A stretch of 64,000 bases of DNA from Acinetobacter lwoffii. Its GTDB lineage: Bacteria > Pseudomonadota > Gammaproteobacteria > Pseudomonadales > Moraxellaceae. The notes beneath the pieces are model-generated. The model saw nothing but the letters and a program-made list of their open reading frames with translations. It made no database searches and was not told the DNA's origin. The stretch covers positions 1-64,000 of the forward strand of contig NZ_JAMXXP010000009.1 in the NCBI RefSeq assembly GCF_024129355.1. The letters are read 5' to 3'. Below, piece by piece: positions 1 through 9,036 of the stretch. The position numbers were made by a program, and so were the translations under genes. Position 1 is the stretch's first letter, and every line of letters starts with the position of its first letter.

Positions 1-341
1 TCTTGGCTCATCAATTTTCTGACAAATATTTCTCAAATAAACTTCGAGTAATTTCTACCATCAATCAATGAAAATAATTTCGATCAATCAACCAGTAAAA
101 ATCCACACAAGTTGTTCTTCATAATCTCTTAATGATCTTCTTGCTAATTCGTCACCAGCAAGCTAGGTCGGCTATATTACTCTCTATCTCTAGAAAGTCA
201 ACCAGTAATTTAGATTATCTCTAAACTTTCTTTCTAAAACCCAACTCAATCAAACTTAACTAAGTCACTGTTTTATCAGAAGTTTTAATCTTCATCACCG
301 CCGATGGATGTGCATTCTACAGGATTCCCAACCCAATACAA
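1..341 (-). promoter_or_regulatory. Probable rRNA operon promoters P1 and P2 with leader (16S gene lies beyond position 1)
   Basis: Read on the minus strand there are two well-formed sigma-70 promoters. P1 has -35 TTGTAT (336-341) and -10 TAGAAT (314-319) with a 16-bp spacer and a very AT-rich stretch just upstream (about 342-360) that could act as an UP element. P2 has -35 TTGACT (196-201) and -10 TAATAT (174-179), also with a 16-bp spacer, followed by a GC-rich discriminator (AGCCGACC). Below P2 is about 170 bp of non-coding sequence resembling Acinetobacter 16S leaders as I remember them. Tandem P1/P2 promoters and GC-rich discriminators are typical of stringently controlled rRNA operons. 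The rRNA gene itself is not visible, so the assignment is inference. Confidence 0.6.
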
Positions 342-831
342 CCCCTATTTTTAAATAATTCAGCAAAAACACCACGACTGTTTATTTATTCTACAAAAAA
401 TACAGGTTTTTCTATTTTTCACTCAAAATTTATTCAATTATTGATGTTTTAAAGTAGTTTATTTACTTATCAATGGGTATTTCTAGTTAATTTAATTGCT
501 ATATCTATCTAAAAATTTTTTATTGTCTTTATTTCAGATCAAACACAACAGATGAGTTAATAAAATAGATTTACTATGGAATCCCTTACCCATTTTAAAA
601 ATATAATCCTCATCCATCCATTAAAATTCCATTCAACAAGATAATCACTCTATAGATAAACTCTGGTTAAATTGTTGAATGATTAAAATTAAGAGTGAAG
701 CAATGCGAGAAGAAAGCAATCTTCAATGCACAGTTTTATTAGATGAAAAATAATTTAATAGGAATTCGAGCATTCATCATGATAGCCACCGATAACAATT
801 GTATATTTTTTATTCACATTGAATTTCAGGC
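342..831. other. AT-rich intergenic stretch without a recognised gene
   Basis: About 490 bp between the putative rRNA P1 promoter and the terminator of the tRNA cluster. It is strongly AT-rich with no credible ORF. It probably holds upstream activating sequence for the rRNA promoter, but I see no defined motif beyond the A/T tracts next to P1. Confidence 0.5.
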
Positions 832-854
832 ATAAAAAAACCGCTTAACGCGGT
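832..854 (-). terminator. Intrinsic terminator of the tRNA cluster
   Basis: On the minus strand a short GC hairpin (ACCGCG / CGCGGT type stem around a TTAA loop) is followed by seven T. It lies about 30 bp downstream of the last tRNA-Pro and ends the tRNA transcript before the rRNA promoters. Confidence 0.85.
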
Positions 855-883
855 ATCTTTTATCTCGACCATCTTGAAGGAGA

Positions 884-960
884 TGGTCGGAGCAGTAGGA
901 TTCGAACCTACGACCCCCTGGTCCCAAACCAGGTGCACTACCAGGCTGTGCTATGCTCCG
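884..960 (-). tRNA. tRNA-Pro(UGG), copy 1
   Basis: 77-nt cloverleaf on the minus strand with the CCA end encoded (884-886), a 7-bp acceptor stem, a GGTTCGAATCC-type T arm and anticodon TGG in the loop of the CCTGG/CCAGG stem. It is identical over the tRNA body to the copy at 1198-1274. It is the last tRNA of the cluster before the terminator. Confidence 0.97.
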
Positions 961-977
961 ATTTCAACTTTAAAAGT

Positions 978-1053
978 TGGGGTGAATGACGGGATTCGAA
1001 CCCGCGACAACTGGAATCACAATCCAGGGCTCTACCAACTGAGCTACATCCAC
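978..1053 (-). tRNA. tRNA-His(GUG)
   Basis: 76-nt minus-strand tRNA with encoded CCA (978-980) and anticodon GTG in the stem CTGGA/TCCAG. The base before the 5' end (1054) is G on the minus strand and would pair with the discriminator C, the G-1 identity element of tRNA-His. Confidence 0.96.
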
Positions 1054-1086
1054 CATCATTTTGATTCTTAACATCAAGCGACCAAA

Positions 1087-1163
1087 TGGCGCGCCTGACA
1101 GGATTCGAACCTGTGACCATCCGCTTAGAAGGCGGATGCTCTATCCAACTGAGCTACAAGCGC
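1087..1163 (-). tRNA. tRNA-Arg(UCU)
   Basis: 77-nt minus-strand tRNA with encoded CCA (1087-1089), acceptor stem with G-U pairs, T arm with TTCGAA core and anticodon TCT within the CCGCC/GGCGG stem. It reads rare AGA codons. Confidence 0.96.
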
Positions 1164-1197
1164 GTTACTGATGCAAACATCATTTGCCTTGAAGAAT

Positions 1198-1274
1198 TGG
1201 TCGGAGCAGTAGGATTCGAACCTACGACCCCCTGGTCCCAAACCAGGTGCACTACCAGGCTGTGCTATGCTCCG
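1198..1274 (-). tRNA. tRNA-Pro(UGG), copy 2
   Basis: 77-nt minus-strand tRNA with encoded CCA (1198-1200) and anticodon TGG, identical in its body to the copy at 884-960. It is the promoter-proximal gene of the Pro-Arg-His-Pro cluster. Confidence 0.97.
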
Positions 1275-1318
1275 ATTCATCTCAGCTTTCGTATCGAACA
1301 TCGTTCGGTACGGTGTGC

Positions 1319-1347
1319 ATTCTAGGCGCGACGCCCGGAGACGTCAA
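1319..1347 (-). promoter_or_regulatory. Promoter of the tRNA cluster
   Basis: On the minus strand: -35 TTGACG (1342-1347), 17-bp spacer, -10 TAGAAT (1319-1324), then a GC-poor discriminator and about 40 bp to tRNA-Pro copy 2. The near-consensus elements and position directly upstream of the first tRNA make this the likely promoter for all four tRNAs. Confidence 0.8.
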
Positions 1348-1425
1348 CACCTATATTTAAAAAAAACCGAAAAAACGCTTCAAGCGTTTATTTATCAATC
1401 GCTTCAGACATTTTTTATACAAATT

Positions 1426-2493
1426 TTAACGTATTAGTCCGGCACTAAAGTTCAGCATGCGATCTAGAGGCAGTTTAGCTCGTTCAGCAAGTACCGGATC
1501 GACATGCACTTCCTGATCTTTATGCTGTAACACATGCAAGATACCATCCAGCTCGTTCATGGCCATCCAAGGACAATGCGCACAAGAACGACAAGTTGCC
1601 CCCTCTCCTGCGGTTGGTGCTTCAATCAGAATTTTATCCGGCACTGCCTGCTGCATTTTATAAAAAATACCGCGATCAGTAGCTACGATTAAACGCTGAT
1701 TTGGCAAAGTTTGTGCTGCTTTAATTAATTGTGAGGTACTACCCACCGCATCGGCAATCTCGACCACAGACATCGGTGATTCGGGATGTACCAGAACTGC
1801 CGCATCTGGATAGAGCTCTTTCATATTGGCAATACCGCGTGAACGGAATTCTTCATGCACGATACAGGCACCATCCCAGAGCAACATCTCTGCACCGGTT
1901 TTTTTCTGGATATAACGACCCAGATGCTGATCTGGTGCCCAGATGATTTTTTCGCCCAGACTGTCCAGATGTTCGATAATTTCCACTGCACAACTTGAAG
2001 TGACGACCCAATCGGCTCGGGCTTTCACGGCCGCTGACGTGTTGGCATAAACCACCACGGTATGATCCGGGTGCGCATCGCAAAAAGCGGTAAACTCATC
2101 GACAGGACAACCTAAGTCCAGTGAACAGGTCGCTTCCAAAGTTGGCATCAGCACGGTTTTATTGGGTGAAAGAATTTTAGAGGTTTCGCCCATAAATTTC
2201 ACACCAGCTACCACAAGCGTTGAAGCTGGATGATCGCGACCAAAACGCGCCATTTCCAGTGAATCGGAAACACAGCCCCCCGTCAGTTCAGCCAGTTCTT
2301 GCACTTCAGGATCACAATAATAATGCGCCACCAAAACAGCATCCTGTTTTTCCAGCTCTGCCTTGATCTGTGCAAATTTGTCCAATTTTTCCTGCTGGCT
2401 CATTTGATGTTCTTGTGGAACACCTAAACGATCTAAATGCGCCTGCACAATCGATTTAGCTTCATTGGCTATTAATTTGGTCGCATCATTCAT
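1426..2493 (-). CDS. nadA: Quinolinate synthase
   Basis: NadA condenses iminoaspartate with dihydroxyacetone phosphate to quinolinate in de novo NAD synthesis, using an oxygen-sensitive 4Fe-4S cluster in the cytosol. The 355-residue product carries the three cluster cysteine regions: the CSLDLGCP segment, TSSCAVEI and the C-terminal CRSCAHCPW segment. The YYCDPEVQ and MGETSKIL segments are also typical of the family. I start it at the ATG at 2493 (MNDATKL), which has an AGAGTAAGAG purine stretch upstream; a GTG at 2523 would add ten residues but has no ribosome site. The gene is monocistronic and faces the tRNA cluster. The family call is secure, the exact start less so. Confidence 0.95.
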   Translation of the reverse strand: MNDATKLIANEAKSIVQAHLDRLGVPQEHQMSQQEKLDKFAQIKAELEKQDAVLVAHYYCDPEVQELAELTGGCVSDSLEMARFGRDHPASTLVVAGVKFMGETSKILSPNKTVLMPTLEATCSLDLGCPVDEFTAFCDAHPDHTVVVYANTSAAVKARADWVVTSSCAVEIIEHLDSLGEKIIWAPDQHLGRYIQKKTGAEMLLWDGACIVHEEFRSRGIANMKELYPDAAVLVHPESPMSVVEIADAVGSTSQLIKAAQTLPNQRLIVATDRGIFYKMQQAVPDKILIEAPTAGEGATCRSCAHCPWMAMNELDGILHVLQHKDQEVHVDPVLAERAKLPLDRMLNFSAGLIR

Positions 2494-2605
2494 AACAACT
2501 CTTACTCTACCCTCATGGTTCACTATTCAATGAACCTTTCACCCTACATCCCGGTCATCTCTGGCGAAATGCTATTTTTGACCAGTCATTAAAAATCATT
2601 AAGTA

Positions 2606-2633
2606 TAAAAAAAGCCCCACAACGGAGGCTTTA
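2606..2633 (-). terminator. Intrinsic terminator downstream of argJ
   Basis: On the minus strand a stem AAGCCTCC / GGGGCTT with loop GTTGT is followed by a run of T. It sits 15-40 bp past the argJ stop codon. Confidence 0.8.
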
Positions 2634-2646
2634 TAAACAATCTGAA

Positions 2647-3867
2647 TTATGAGCGATAATCTGCATTGATTTTTACGTAGTCATACGACAGGTCACAGGT
2701 ATAAACCGTATCTTTTGCCTGACCTCGTCCAAGATCAACACGAATCGTCATTTCAGCCTGGGCCATCACACGTGCACCGGCTGCTTCAGTATAGTCTGCT
2801 GCCGCACCACCATCTTTGCAGATTTGTACATCATCTAACCAAACCTGAATTTTTGCAACGTCTAAATTTGGCACACCGGCATAACCAATCGCTGCCAGAA
2901 TACGGCCCCAGTTTGGGTCAGAAGCAAAGATTGCGGTTTTGACCAGCGGTGAATGCGCAATGCTATAGGCAATATCGCAGCACTCTTGAGTATTGCCACC
3001 ACCTTCTACAGTCACGGTAATGAATTTAGTCGCACCTTCACCATCACGTACAATCAGTTGCGCAAGGCGTTTCATGGTACGTGTCAATACGTCTAGCACC
3101 ACTGCATAACGTGGATCTTCAGTCGAAGTGATTTCAGCACCACCGGCCTGACCTGTGGCAATAAAAATACACGAGTCATTAGTTGAGGTATCGCCATCAA
3201 TTGTAATACGGTTAAACGATACATTGACTGTTTCAGTTAATAACTGTTGAACCAGTTCACGGCTGATCGGTGCATCCGTCGCAACATAGCCCAGCATGGT
3301 CGCCATATTCGGGCGAATCATGCCTGCACCTTTGGAAATACCGGTCATGGTATAAGTCACACCATTCAGCTCGAACTGTTCTGACGCACCTTTCGGAGTG
3401 GTATCTGTGGTCATGATTCCAGTCGCTGCATCGCCCCAGGCATCATCACGCAATGAATCCAGCGCAGGCTGTAAACCTGTAAGCAAACGCTCCATTGGAA
3501 GCTGCTCACCAATCACACCAGTCGAGAATGGCAACACTTCAGCAGCCTGTACGCCTGCAAGTTCAGCTAACTTGGCACAGGTGGCTTCTGCATTTGCCAT
3601 GCCTGTAGGACCTGTTCCTGCATTGGCATTGCCGGTATTGATTACCAGGTAACGTGGATTTCCCGCTTGCAAATGTGCTTTGGATACATGCACAGGTGCT
3701 GCACAAAAGGCATTCTGGGTAAACACTCCAGCAACATTGGAGCCTGCAGCCAGTTCAAATATCACCAGGTCACGTCGGTTCTGATAGCGCACATAGGCTT
3801 CAGCCGAACCAATTTTAACCCCTTTCACCACATGCATCTGTGGCATAGATACGTCACCAACTGCCAT
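2647..3867 (-). CDS. argJ: Bifunctional glutamate N-acetyltransferase / N-acetylglutamate synthase
   Basis: ArgJ moves the acetyl group from N-acetylornithine to glutamate, closing the cyclic arginine pathway, and in the bifunctional form also uses acetyl-CoA. The 406-residue protein is full length for the family. It contains the self-cleavage site in [10 protein letters not shown], where the proenzyme is cut before the Thr that becomes the nucleophile, and the C-terminal [10 protein letters not shown] segment. The reading frame stays open upstream to 3993, but MAVGDVSMP at 3867 is the family-like N terminus and the preceding 42 residues look like untranslated sequence. No arginine genes flank it. 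Confidence 0.95.
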   Translation of the reverse strand: MAVGDVSMPQMHVVKGVKIGSAEAYVRYQNRRDLVIFELAAGSNVAGVFTQNAFCAAPVHVSKAHLQAGNPRYLVINTGNANAGTGPTGMANAEATCAKLAELAGVQAAEVLPFSTGVIGEQLPMERLLTGLQPALDSLRDDAWGDAATGIMTTDTTPKGASEQFELNGVTYTMTGISKGAGMIRPNMATMLGYVATDAPISRELVQQLLTETVNVSFNRITIDGDTSTNDSCIFIATGQAGGAEITSTEDPRYAVVLDVLTRTMKRLAQLIVRDGEGATKFITVTVEGGGNTQECCDIAYSIAHSPLVKTAIFASDPNWGRILAAIGYAGVPNLDVAKIQVWLDDVQICKDGGAAADYTEAAGARVMAQAEMTIRVDLGRGQAKDTVYTCDLSYDYVKINADYRS

Positions 3868-3973
3868 TTTAAAGTCCAATATTGAAGTTTTAGAAAAATA
3901 TAGCTTAGTTGATCTGCAACAAAAAATCGAGCCAAAGCCTGAGCCAGCCTGAGATTTGTTATGGGTTTTCACA

Positions 3974-4003
3974 ATAAAAAAACCAGTCATCAAGACTGGT
4001 TTC
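3974..4003 (-). terminator. Intrinsic terminator downstream of the 117-aa periplasmic protein gene
   Basis: On the minus strand AACCAGTC / GACTGGTT with a short loop is followed by seven T. It lies about 25 bp past the stop codon of the gene at 4028-4381. Confidence 0.85.
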
Positions 4004-4027
4004 TACGTTTTTAAAATTAAGATATTT

Positions 4028-4381
4028 TTAATTTTGTGCAAGTTGTCCAGATTCGCTTAGTAAAGCCTGTTTCGCTTGTTGTTGACTTGCACTAGAAAGT
4101 GCAGGATTAGTAGCAACAATACGGTCTGCATTTGCCGCATTAGCAGCTGCAATCGCAGCGGTCTGCAACACAATCGGACGATTCTGGTTGGCAAAGGTAT
4201 AACGGATGCCGGTACGTGGGCTTGCTACAGTCACTTGTGCATCGGTACGTTGTACTTGAGCAGTGTTAGTACCCACCGCTTGCTGAACTTTATCAATTGT
4301 TGTGGTCGCTGCAGTTTGTGCAAAACTTAAGGCAGGCATTGCCAAAACGGCAATCATGAGCGTTTTTAATACTTTTTTCAT
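4028..4381 (-). CDS. Small secreted protein of unknown function
   Basis: A 117-residue protein with a clear Sec signal peptide (MKKVLKTLMIAVLAMPALSFA, cut after SFA near residue 21). The mature part is Ala/Gln/Thr-rich (QTAATTTIDKVQQAVGTNTAQVQ) and ends in a helical Ala/Gln segment. I recognise no domain. It probably sits in the periplasm or outer envelope. It has its own terminator and is separated from secA, so it is likely transcribed alone. It resembles the many small lineage-specific envelope proteins of Acinetobacter; that comparison is inference. Confidence 0.8.
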   Translation of the reverse strand: MKKVLKTLMIAVLAMPALSFAQTAATTTIDKVQQAVGTNTAQVQRTDAQVTVASPRTGIRYTFANQNRPIVLQTAAIAAANAANADRIVATNPALSSASQQQAKQALLSESGQLAQN

Positions 4382-4480
4382 TCAGGTTATTCCACTTTGA
4401 GGTGTTGAATGAGCCATTAAATAGCATTTAATTCCTAAGACTGCAAACAGTATTCAATTTCTGAAAAATCTTCATACATA

Positions 4481-4511
4481 AAAAATCAGAGCCATGGGGC
4501 TCTGATTTTTA
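4481..4511. terminator. Bidirectional intrinsic terminator at the secA 3' end
   Basis: A near-perfect palindrome (AAAAATCAGAGCC atg GGGCTCTGATTTTT) with A tract on one side and T tract on the other, immediately past the secA stop codon on the minus strand. It can stop transcription from both directions. Confidence 0.85.
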
Positions 4512-4518
4512 ATAGCGT

Positions 4519-7245
4519 TTAGATCTTACCATGACACTGTTTGTATTTCAGGCCTGAACCACATGGACAAGGTGCATTACGACTTGCCGGTGCTTCAAAA
4601 ACTGGTGCTACCGGATTGGCCTGAGCATTTTGCTCGGTCGTCACCTCATGGTCGCCTGCCAACAAGCCGTCAAACTCTTCATGAGATAACTGCAAACGCA
4701 TTGCCTCAGCCTGTGCCTGCTGCTGTGCTTCCATTTCCGCCAGCTCTTCAGGGGTCGGTACGTGGATGCGTGACAGATCTGTCACGACATCGGATTTGAT
4801 CGTACCCAGCATGTTCACAAACAGGTTATAAGCTTCTTTTTTGTATTCCTGCTCCGGATTCTTCTGCGCATAACCACGTAAATGAATACCCTGACGCAAG
4901 TAATCCATAGCCGCCAGATGCTCTTTCCAATGACGGTCCAGAGAATTCAGCATAAAGTGACGTTCAAGCGATGCTGCAGATTCCCCACCCATTTGTTCAC
5001 GACGCGAACGGTAGCGGTTCAGCACTTCATCGGTAATACGAACCACCAAAGCTTCTTCATCCAGACGACGGTCCTGTTCCAGCCATTGCCCGATAGGAAG
5101 ATCCATCGAAAGATCTTCACGTAGCGCCAGTTCCAGACCTTCAATATCCCACTGGTCATGAATCGATTCAGGTGGAATATAGTTGGCGATCACACCCTGC
5201 ATCACTTCACGGATCATTTCTTCAATATAATCCTGCAGTGAATTTTCTGCCAAAATGTCATCACGCTGACTATAAATGATCTTACGCTGTTCGTTATTCA
5301 CGTCATCGTATTTCAGCAAGTTCTTACGAATATCGAAGTTACGTGCTTCCACTTTACGCTGCGCATTTTCAATCGAGCGAGACACCATTTTGTGCTCAAT
5401 CGCTTCATCTTCCTGCAAGCCCATGGCACGCATCATGCCGACTACGCGATCACCGGCGAAAATACGCATCAAGTCATCTTCAAGTGACAGGTAGAAACGT
5501 GATACACCCGGGTCACCCTGACGACCGGCACGGCCACGCAGCTGGTTATCGATACGGCGTGATTCATGACGCTCGGAACCGATAATATGCAAACCGCCTG
5601 AATCCAGCACGGCCTGGTGATTAACATCCCATTCTGCTTTCAGACGAGTTTCATCTTCAGGAGTCGGGTTTTCAATTTTAGCCAGCAACGCCTTCCAGTT
5701 ACCACCCAACAGGATATCGGTACCACGACCGGCCATGTTAGTGGCAATCGTCACTGCACGCGGCGCACCGGCCTGCGCAATAATATCGGCTTCACGTTCG
5801 TGCTGTTTGGCATTCAGTACTTCATGCTGGATCCCTGCAGCTTTTAGCTTATCCGACAGGATCTCAGAAGCTTCAATGGTGGCTGTACCAATCAGAATTG
5901 GTGCAACACCAGCTTCATGCACACGCTGAATTTCTTGAATAATCGCGTTATATTTTCCTTCACGATTTAAGTAAATTAAATCGTTATGGTCTTGACGAAT
6001 CATTGGACGGTGAGTTGGAATCAGCACCACATCCAGACCATAAATTTCTTTCATTTCCGCTGCTTCAGTATCAGCAGTACCGGTCATACCGGACAGTTTT
6101 TTATACAGACGGAAATAGTTCTGGAAGGTTGTGGTTGCCAGAGTCTGGTTTTCTGGCTGGATTTCCAGACCCTCTTTGGCTTCTACGGCTTGATGCAAAC
6201 CTTCAGACCAACGACGTCCCGGCATGGTACGACCGGTATTTTCATCGACAATAATCACTTCACCATCGTTGATGATGTATTGCACATTGCGTTGATAGAG
6301 ATAATGCGCACGGATCGCTGCGGTGACATGATGCAACAGGTTTAGGTTCGACGCTGAGTACAAGCTCTCGCCTTCTGCCAACAAGCCCATTTCTATCAGT
6401 TCACTTTCAATGGTTTCAAAACCCACTTCAGTAATTTCAACTGAACGCTGTTTTTCATCAATCCAGAAGTGACCGCCATCCGGCACTTTCTCTTCTTTCT
6501 GTGCCTGTAATTTTGGTGGAATATTATTGATGGCTGCATAAAGCTGTGAAGAATCTTCACTTTGACCGGAAATAATCAACGGGGTACGTGCTTCATCAAT
6601 CAGGATCGAATCGACCTCATCGATAATCGCATAGGTCAAACCACGCTGCTTTTTCTCTGCTAGCGAGAACACCATATTGTCACGCAGGTAGTCAAAGCCA
6701 AATTCGTTATTGGTACCGTAAGTAATATCGGCACGATAAGCTTCAGCTTTTTCCATCGGATTTTGCATGGAATAAATAATGCCGATGCTTAGACCTAAAA
6801 ATTCGAATAATGGACGGTTCAACTCGGCATCACGTTGCGCCAGGTAGTCGTTCACGGTAATGACATGTACACCTTGGCCACTCAAAGCATTCAGATAGCA
6901 GGCCAAAGTACCCATCAGGGTTTTACCTTCACCGGTACGCATTTCTGCGATTTTGCCTTCGTGCAAGGTAATACCACCGATCAGCTGCACGTCATAATGA
7001 CGCATGCCCATCACCCGCTTCGCGGCTTCACGACAGACTGCAAATGCTTCAGGCAGTAATTTATCGAGGGTTTCACCCTTATTATATCGTTGTTTGAATT
7101 CTTCAGTTTTTGCAGATAAGTCTGCATCGCTAAGGGTAGATATCGTCGGCTCGAGCACATTAATCTTGTCTACGATTTTACGCATGCGTTTGAGTTCGCG
7201 CTCATTTTTGGTACCGAAGATTCCTCCGATCAGACTTGCCAACAT
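4519..7245 (-). CDS. secA: Preprotein translocase ATPase SecA
   Basis: SecA drives unfolded preproteins through SecYEG by ATP hydrolysis at the inner membrane. The 908-residue protein has the nucleotide-binding Walker A segment ([13 protein letters not shown], about residues 100-110), the DEAD-like IIDEVDSIL motif (about 207-215), the preprotein-binding and second helicase domain ([11 protein letters not shown]), the helical scaffold/wing region, and the C-terminal zinc ribbon [13 protein letters not shown] that contacts SecB. The length is normal. The gene is alone between its terminator and a 330-bp region shared with the divergent peroxiredoxin gene. Other Sec parts (yajC-secD-secF) lie 20 kb away. 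Confidence 0.98.
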   Translation of the reverse strand: MLASLIGGIFGTKNERELKRMRKIVDKINVLEPTISTLSDADLSAKTEEFKQRYNKGETLDKLLPEAFAVCREAAKRVMGMRHYDVQLIGGITLHEGKIAEMRTGEGKTLMGTLACYLNALSGQGVHVITVNDYLAQRDAELNRPLFEFLGLSIGIIYSMQNPMEKAEAYRADITYGTNNEFGFDYLRDNMVFSLAEKKQRGLTYAIIDEVDSILIDEARTPLIISGQSEDSSQLYAAINNIPPKLQAQKEEKVPDGGHFWIDEKQRSVEITEVGFETIESELIEMGLLAEGESLYSASNLNLLHHVTAAIRAHYLYQRNVQYIINDGEVIIVDENTGRTMPGRRWSEGLHQAVEAKEGLEIQPENQTLATTTFQNYFRLYKKLSGMTGTADTEAAEMKEIYGLDVVLIPTHRPMIRQDHNDLIYLNREGKYNAIIQEIQRVHEAGVAPILIGTATIEASEILSDKLKAAGIQHEVLNAKQHEREADIIAQAGAPRAVTIATNMAGRGTDILLGGNWKALLAKIENPTPEDETRLKAEWDVNHQAVLDSGGLHIIGSERHESRRIDNQLRGRAGRQGDPGVSRFYLSLEDDLMRIFAGDRVVGMMRAMGLQEDEAIEHKMVSRSIENAQRKVEARNFDIRKNLLKYDDVNNEQRKIIYSQRDDILAENSLQDYIEEMIREVMQGVIANYIPPESIHDQWDIEGLELALREDLSMDLPIGQWLEQDRRLDEEALVVRITDEVLNRYRSRREQMGGESAASLERHFMLNSLDRHWKEHLAAMDYLRQGIHLRGYAQKNPEQEYKKEAYNLFVNMLGTIKSDVVTDLSRIHVPTPEELAEMEAQQQAQAEAMRLQLSHEEFDGLLAGDHEVTTEQNAQANPVAPVFEAPASRNAPCPCGSGLKYKQCHGKI

Positions 7246-7577
7246 GAATAGACTCTCTAAATCTTGCTTGTCAAATGAATATGTTCTTAGTCGTTATTAT
7301 GGTGCTAGAAATTTGAACTACAAGGGTTTTGCTGTAAAACCGCTAAAAAAATCTGATCCTTAGTTCTAGCCCTAAGATCTAAGGCAAAGTAATGTAGCAA
7401 ATTTTCCCTGTGCAACATAGTCAATTAAGTGACTGATTTTTGCGCTTCTGGATAGATGGATATCCTACTTATGCAATTTACTCATAAAGAAAGCAAAAAA
7501 CACTATTTTTAATCATAAAAAAATTGGTTCATATTAAATCCTATCTCGACACTAAAAGACCAATTGAGGCTAAAAAG
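7246..7577. other. Divergent promoter region secA / peroxiredoxin
   Basis: About 330 bp between two divergent genes. It must hold promoters for both. I see an imperfect inverted repeat around 7352-7385 (CCTTAG ... CTAAGG), but no clear OxyR or other operator that I can name. An in-frame ATT/GTG-like extension upstream of the peroxiredoxin exists but lacks a ribosome site. Confidence 0.5.
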
Positions 7578-8219
7578 ATGAGTTTACGTCTAGGCGATAC
7601 CGCACCGAATTTTGAACAGCAATCCAGTGAAGGCCTGATTAATTTTTATGACTTTCTGGGTGATAGCTGGGGCATTTTATTTTCACACCCTGCTGACTAT
7701 ACACCAGTATGTACGACTGAGCTTGGCTATACCGCAAAACTGAAAGACGAGTTTGCAAAACGTAGCGTGAAAGCCATTGCCTTGTCGGTCGATGATGTTG
7801 AATCGCATCATGGCTGGATTAAAGATATCAATGAAACCCAAAACACCACGGTGAATTTCCCGATCATTGCCGATCAGGATCGCAAAGTTTCTGAGCTGTA
7901 TGACTTTATTCATCCGAATGCCAGCGAAACGCTAACAGTTCGTTCTTTAGTGGTTATTGATCCCAACAAAAAAGTCCGTTTGATTATTACTTATCCTGCA
8001 TCGACCGGTCGTAATTTCCATGAAATCTTGCGTGTGGTGGATTCACTTCAACTCACCGATAAACATAAAGTGGCCACGCCTGCGAACTGGCAGCACGGTG
8101 ATGATGTGGTGATTGTCCCTTCACTGAAAGATGAAGAAGAAATCAAGCAACGTTTTCCAAAAGGTTATACAGCGGTTAAACCTTATTTACGCCTCACGCC
8201 CCATCCTGAGCAAAATTAA
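7578..8219 (+). CDS. 1-Cys peroxiredoxin (Prx6/AhpC-TSA family)
   Basis: This reduces hydrogen peroxide and organic hydroperoxides through a peroxidatic cysteine. The 213-residue product begins MSLRLGDTAPNF, has the active-site motif PADYTPVCTTE with Cys45, and has no second cysteine at all, so it is a 1-Cys enzyme needing an external thiol reductant. The C-terminal Prx dimerisation extension (WQHGDDVVIVPSL, VKPYLRLTPHP) is typical of the Prx6 class. The start at 7578 is chosen because GAGG lies 10 bp upstream and the N terminus matches the family; the frame extends to 7524 without support. A terminator follows at 8342. Confidence 0.95.
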   Translation: MSLRLGDTAPNFEQQSSEGLINFYDFLGDSWGILFSHPADYTPVCTTELGYTAKLKDEFAKRSVKAIALSVDDVESHHGWIKDINETQNTTVNFPIIADQDRKVSELYDFIHPNASETLTVRSLVVIDPNKKVRLIITYPASTGRNFHEILRVVDSLQLTDKHKVATPANWQHGDDVVIVPSLKDEEEIKQRFPKGYTAVKPYLRLTPHPEQN

Positions 8220-8341
8220 AAGGACTCCTTTTTAATTTTGCGAAAGACAAGCGAAGTAAAGGATAAGAGAAACTCTATTTTCCACATTTTATGGTTTATC
8301 GAATACGACATTGACGTGCCACGGATTCGATTTGTTGATAC

Positions 8342-8367
8342 AGCCTGTCTTCGGATAGGCTTTTTTA
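8342..8367 (+). terminator. Intrinsic terminator
   Basis: Stem AGCCTGTC / GATAGGCT with a stable TTCG tetraloop followed by six T. It lies about 120 bp past the peroxiredoxin stop and upstream of the phosphatase-like gene. Confidence 0.85.
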
Positions 8368-8427
8368 TATTCAAAATCTCGTATTCACTTTAAACTTGAA
8401 ATAACAAAAACAACATCTACGCTCTGT

Positions 8428-9036
8428 ATGAAAATCTGCATATTTCCAATTCTCATGAGTGGCTACCTCCTAACCACAGGTTGCATGACTACGCCCGCCC
8501 TGCCTGAACCTCAACGTCCTCAGCATTGGGGACAGCCCATTCATCAGAATCATAATTTTCATCAAATCAGCAATTTTGTTTATCGTAGTGAGCAGCCTTC
8601 AACTGAACTCATTCCTTTATTAAAGCAGCATCAAATCAATGTGGTTATTAATTTACGTTCACGGGATCAAGACAGCTTTGTTTTGAGCAATGAAAACTTT
8701 CAGCTACATCATGTACCCATACATACCTGGGCAATTGATCGGGAAGATTTATTGAAAATTATGCTACTGATTCAGCAAGCACAACAAAATCACCAAAAGG
8801 TGCTCCTGCATTGTTATCACGGTTCAGACCGCACTGGTGCAAGTGTCGCCATGTACCGAATTATTTTTGAACATTGGCCGATTGAGCAGGCGCTACAGGA
8901 AATGAAACATGGCGGTTATGGCTTTCATGCCATTTGGAGCAATATCGAAAAGTTATTCACGCCTGAAAATGTAAAATGGATTCGCGAGCAACTCAAGAAT
9001 CCATCTACAGAAACTTTGATTAATACAAAGAATTAA
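8428..9036 (+). CDS. Dual-specificity/tyrosine phosphatase-like lipoprotein
   Basis: A 202-residue protein with an N-terminal hydrophobic segment ending LLTTGC (Cys19), a likely though slightly atypical lipobox, so it should be exported and lipid-anchored. Residues 128-138 form the cysteine phosphatase signature HCYHGSDRTGA (Cys129-x5-Arg135), and the VVINLRSRD strand resembles the general-acid side of the DSP fold. It may dephosphorylate protein or small phospho-substrates in the periplasm; the substrate is unknown. Its stop codon overlaps the stop of the convergent SPOR gene in a TTAA (9033-9036), leaving no space for an intrinsic terminator between them. Confidence 0.8.
   Translation: MKICIFPILMSGYLLTTGCMTTPALPEPQRPQHWGQPIHQNHNFHQISNFVYRSEQPSTELIPLLKQHQINVVINLRSRDQDSFVLSNENFQLHHVPIHTWAIDREDLLKIMLLIQQAQQNHQKVLLHCYHGSDRTGASVAMYRIIFEHWPIEQALQEMKHGGYGFHAIWSNIEKLFTPENVKWIREQLKNPSTETLINTKN

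Noticed and set aside
874..1325. Short open frames over the tRNA cluster
   Set aside because: They translate tRNA sequence (GFEPTTPWSQTRCTTRLCYAP repeats) and are well-known spurious calls.
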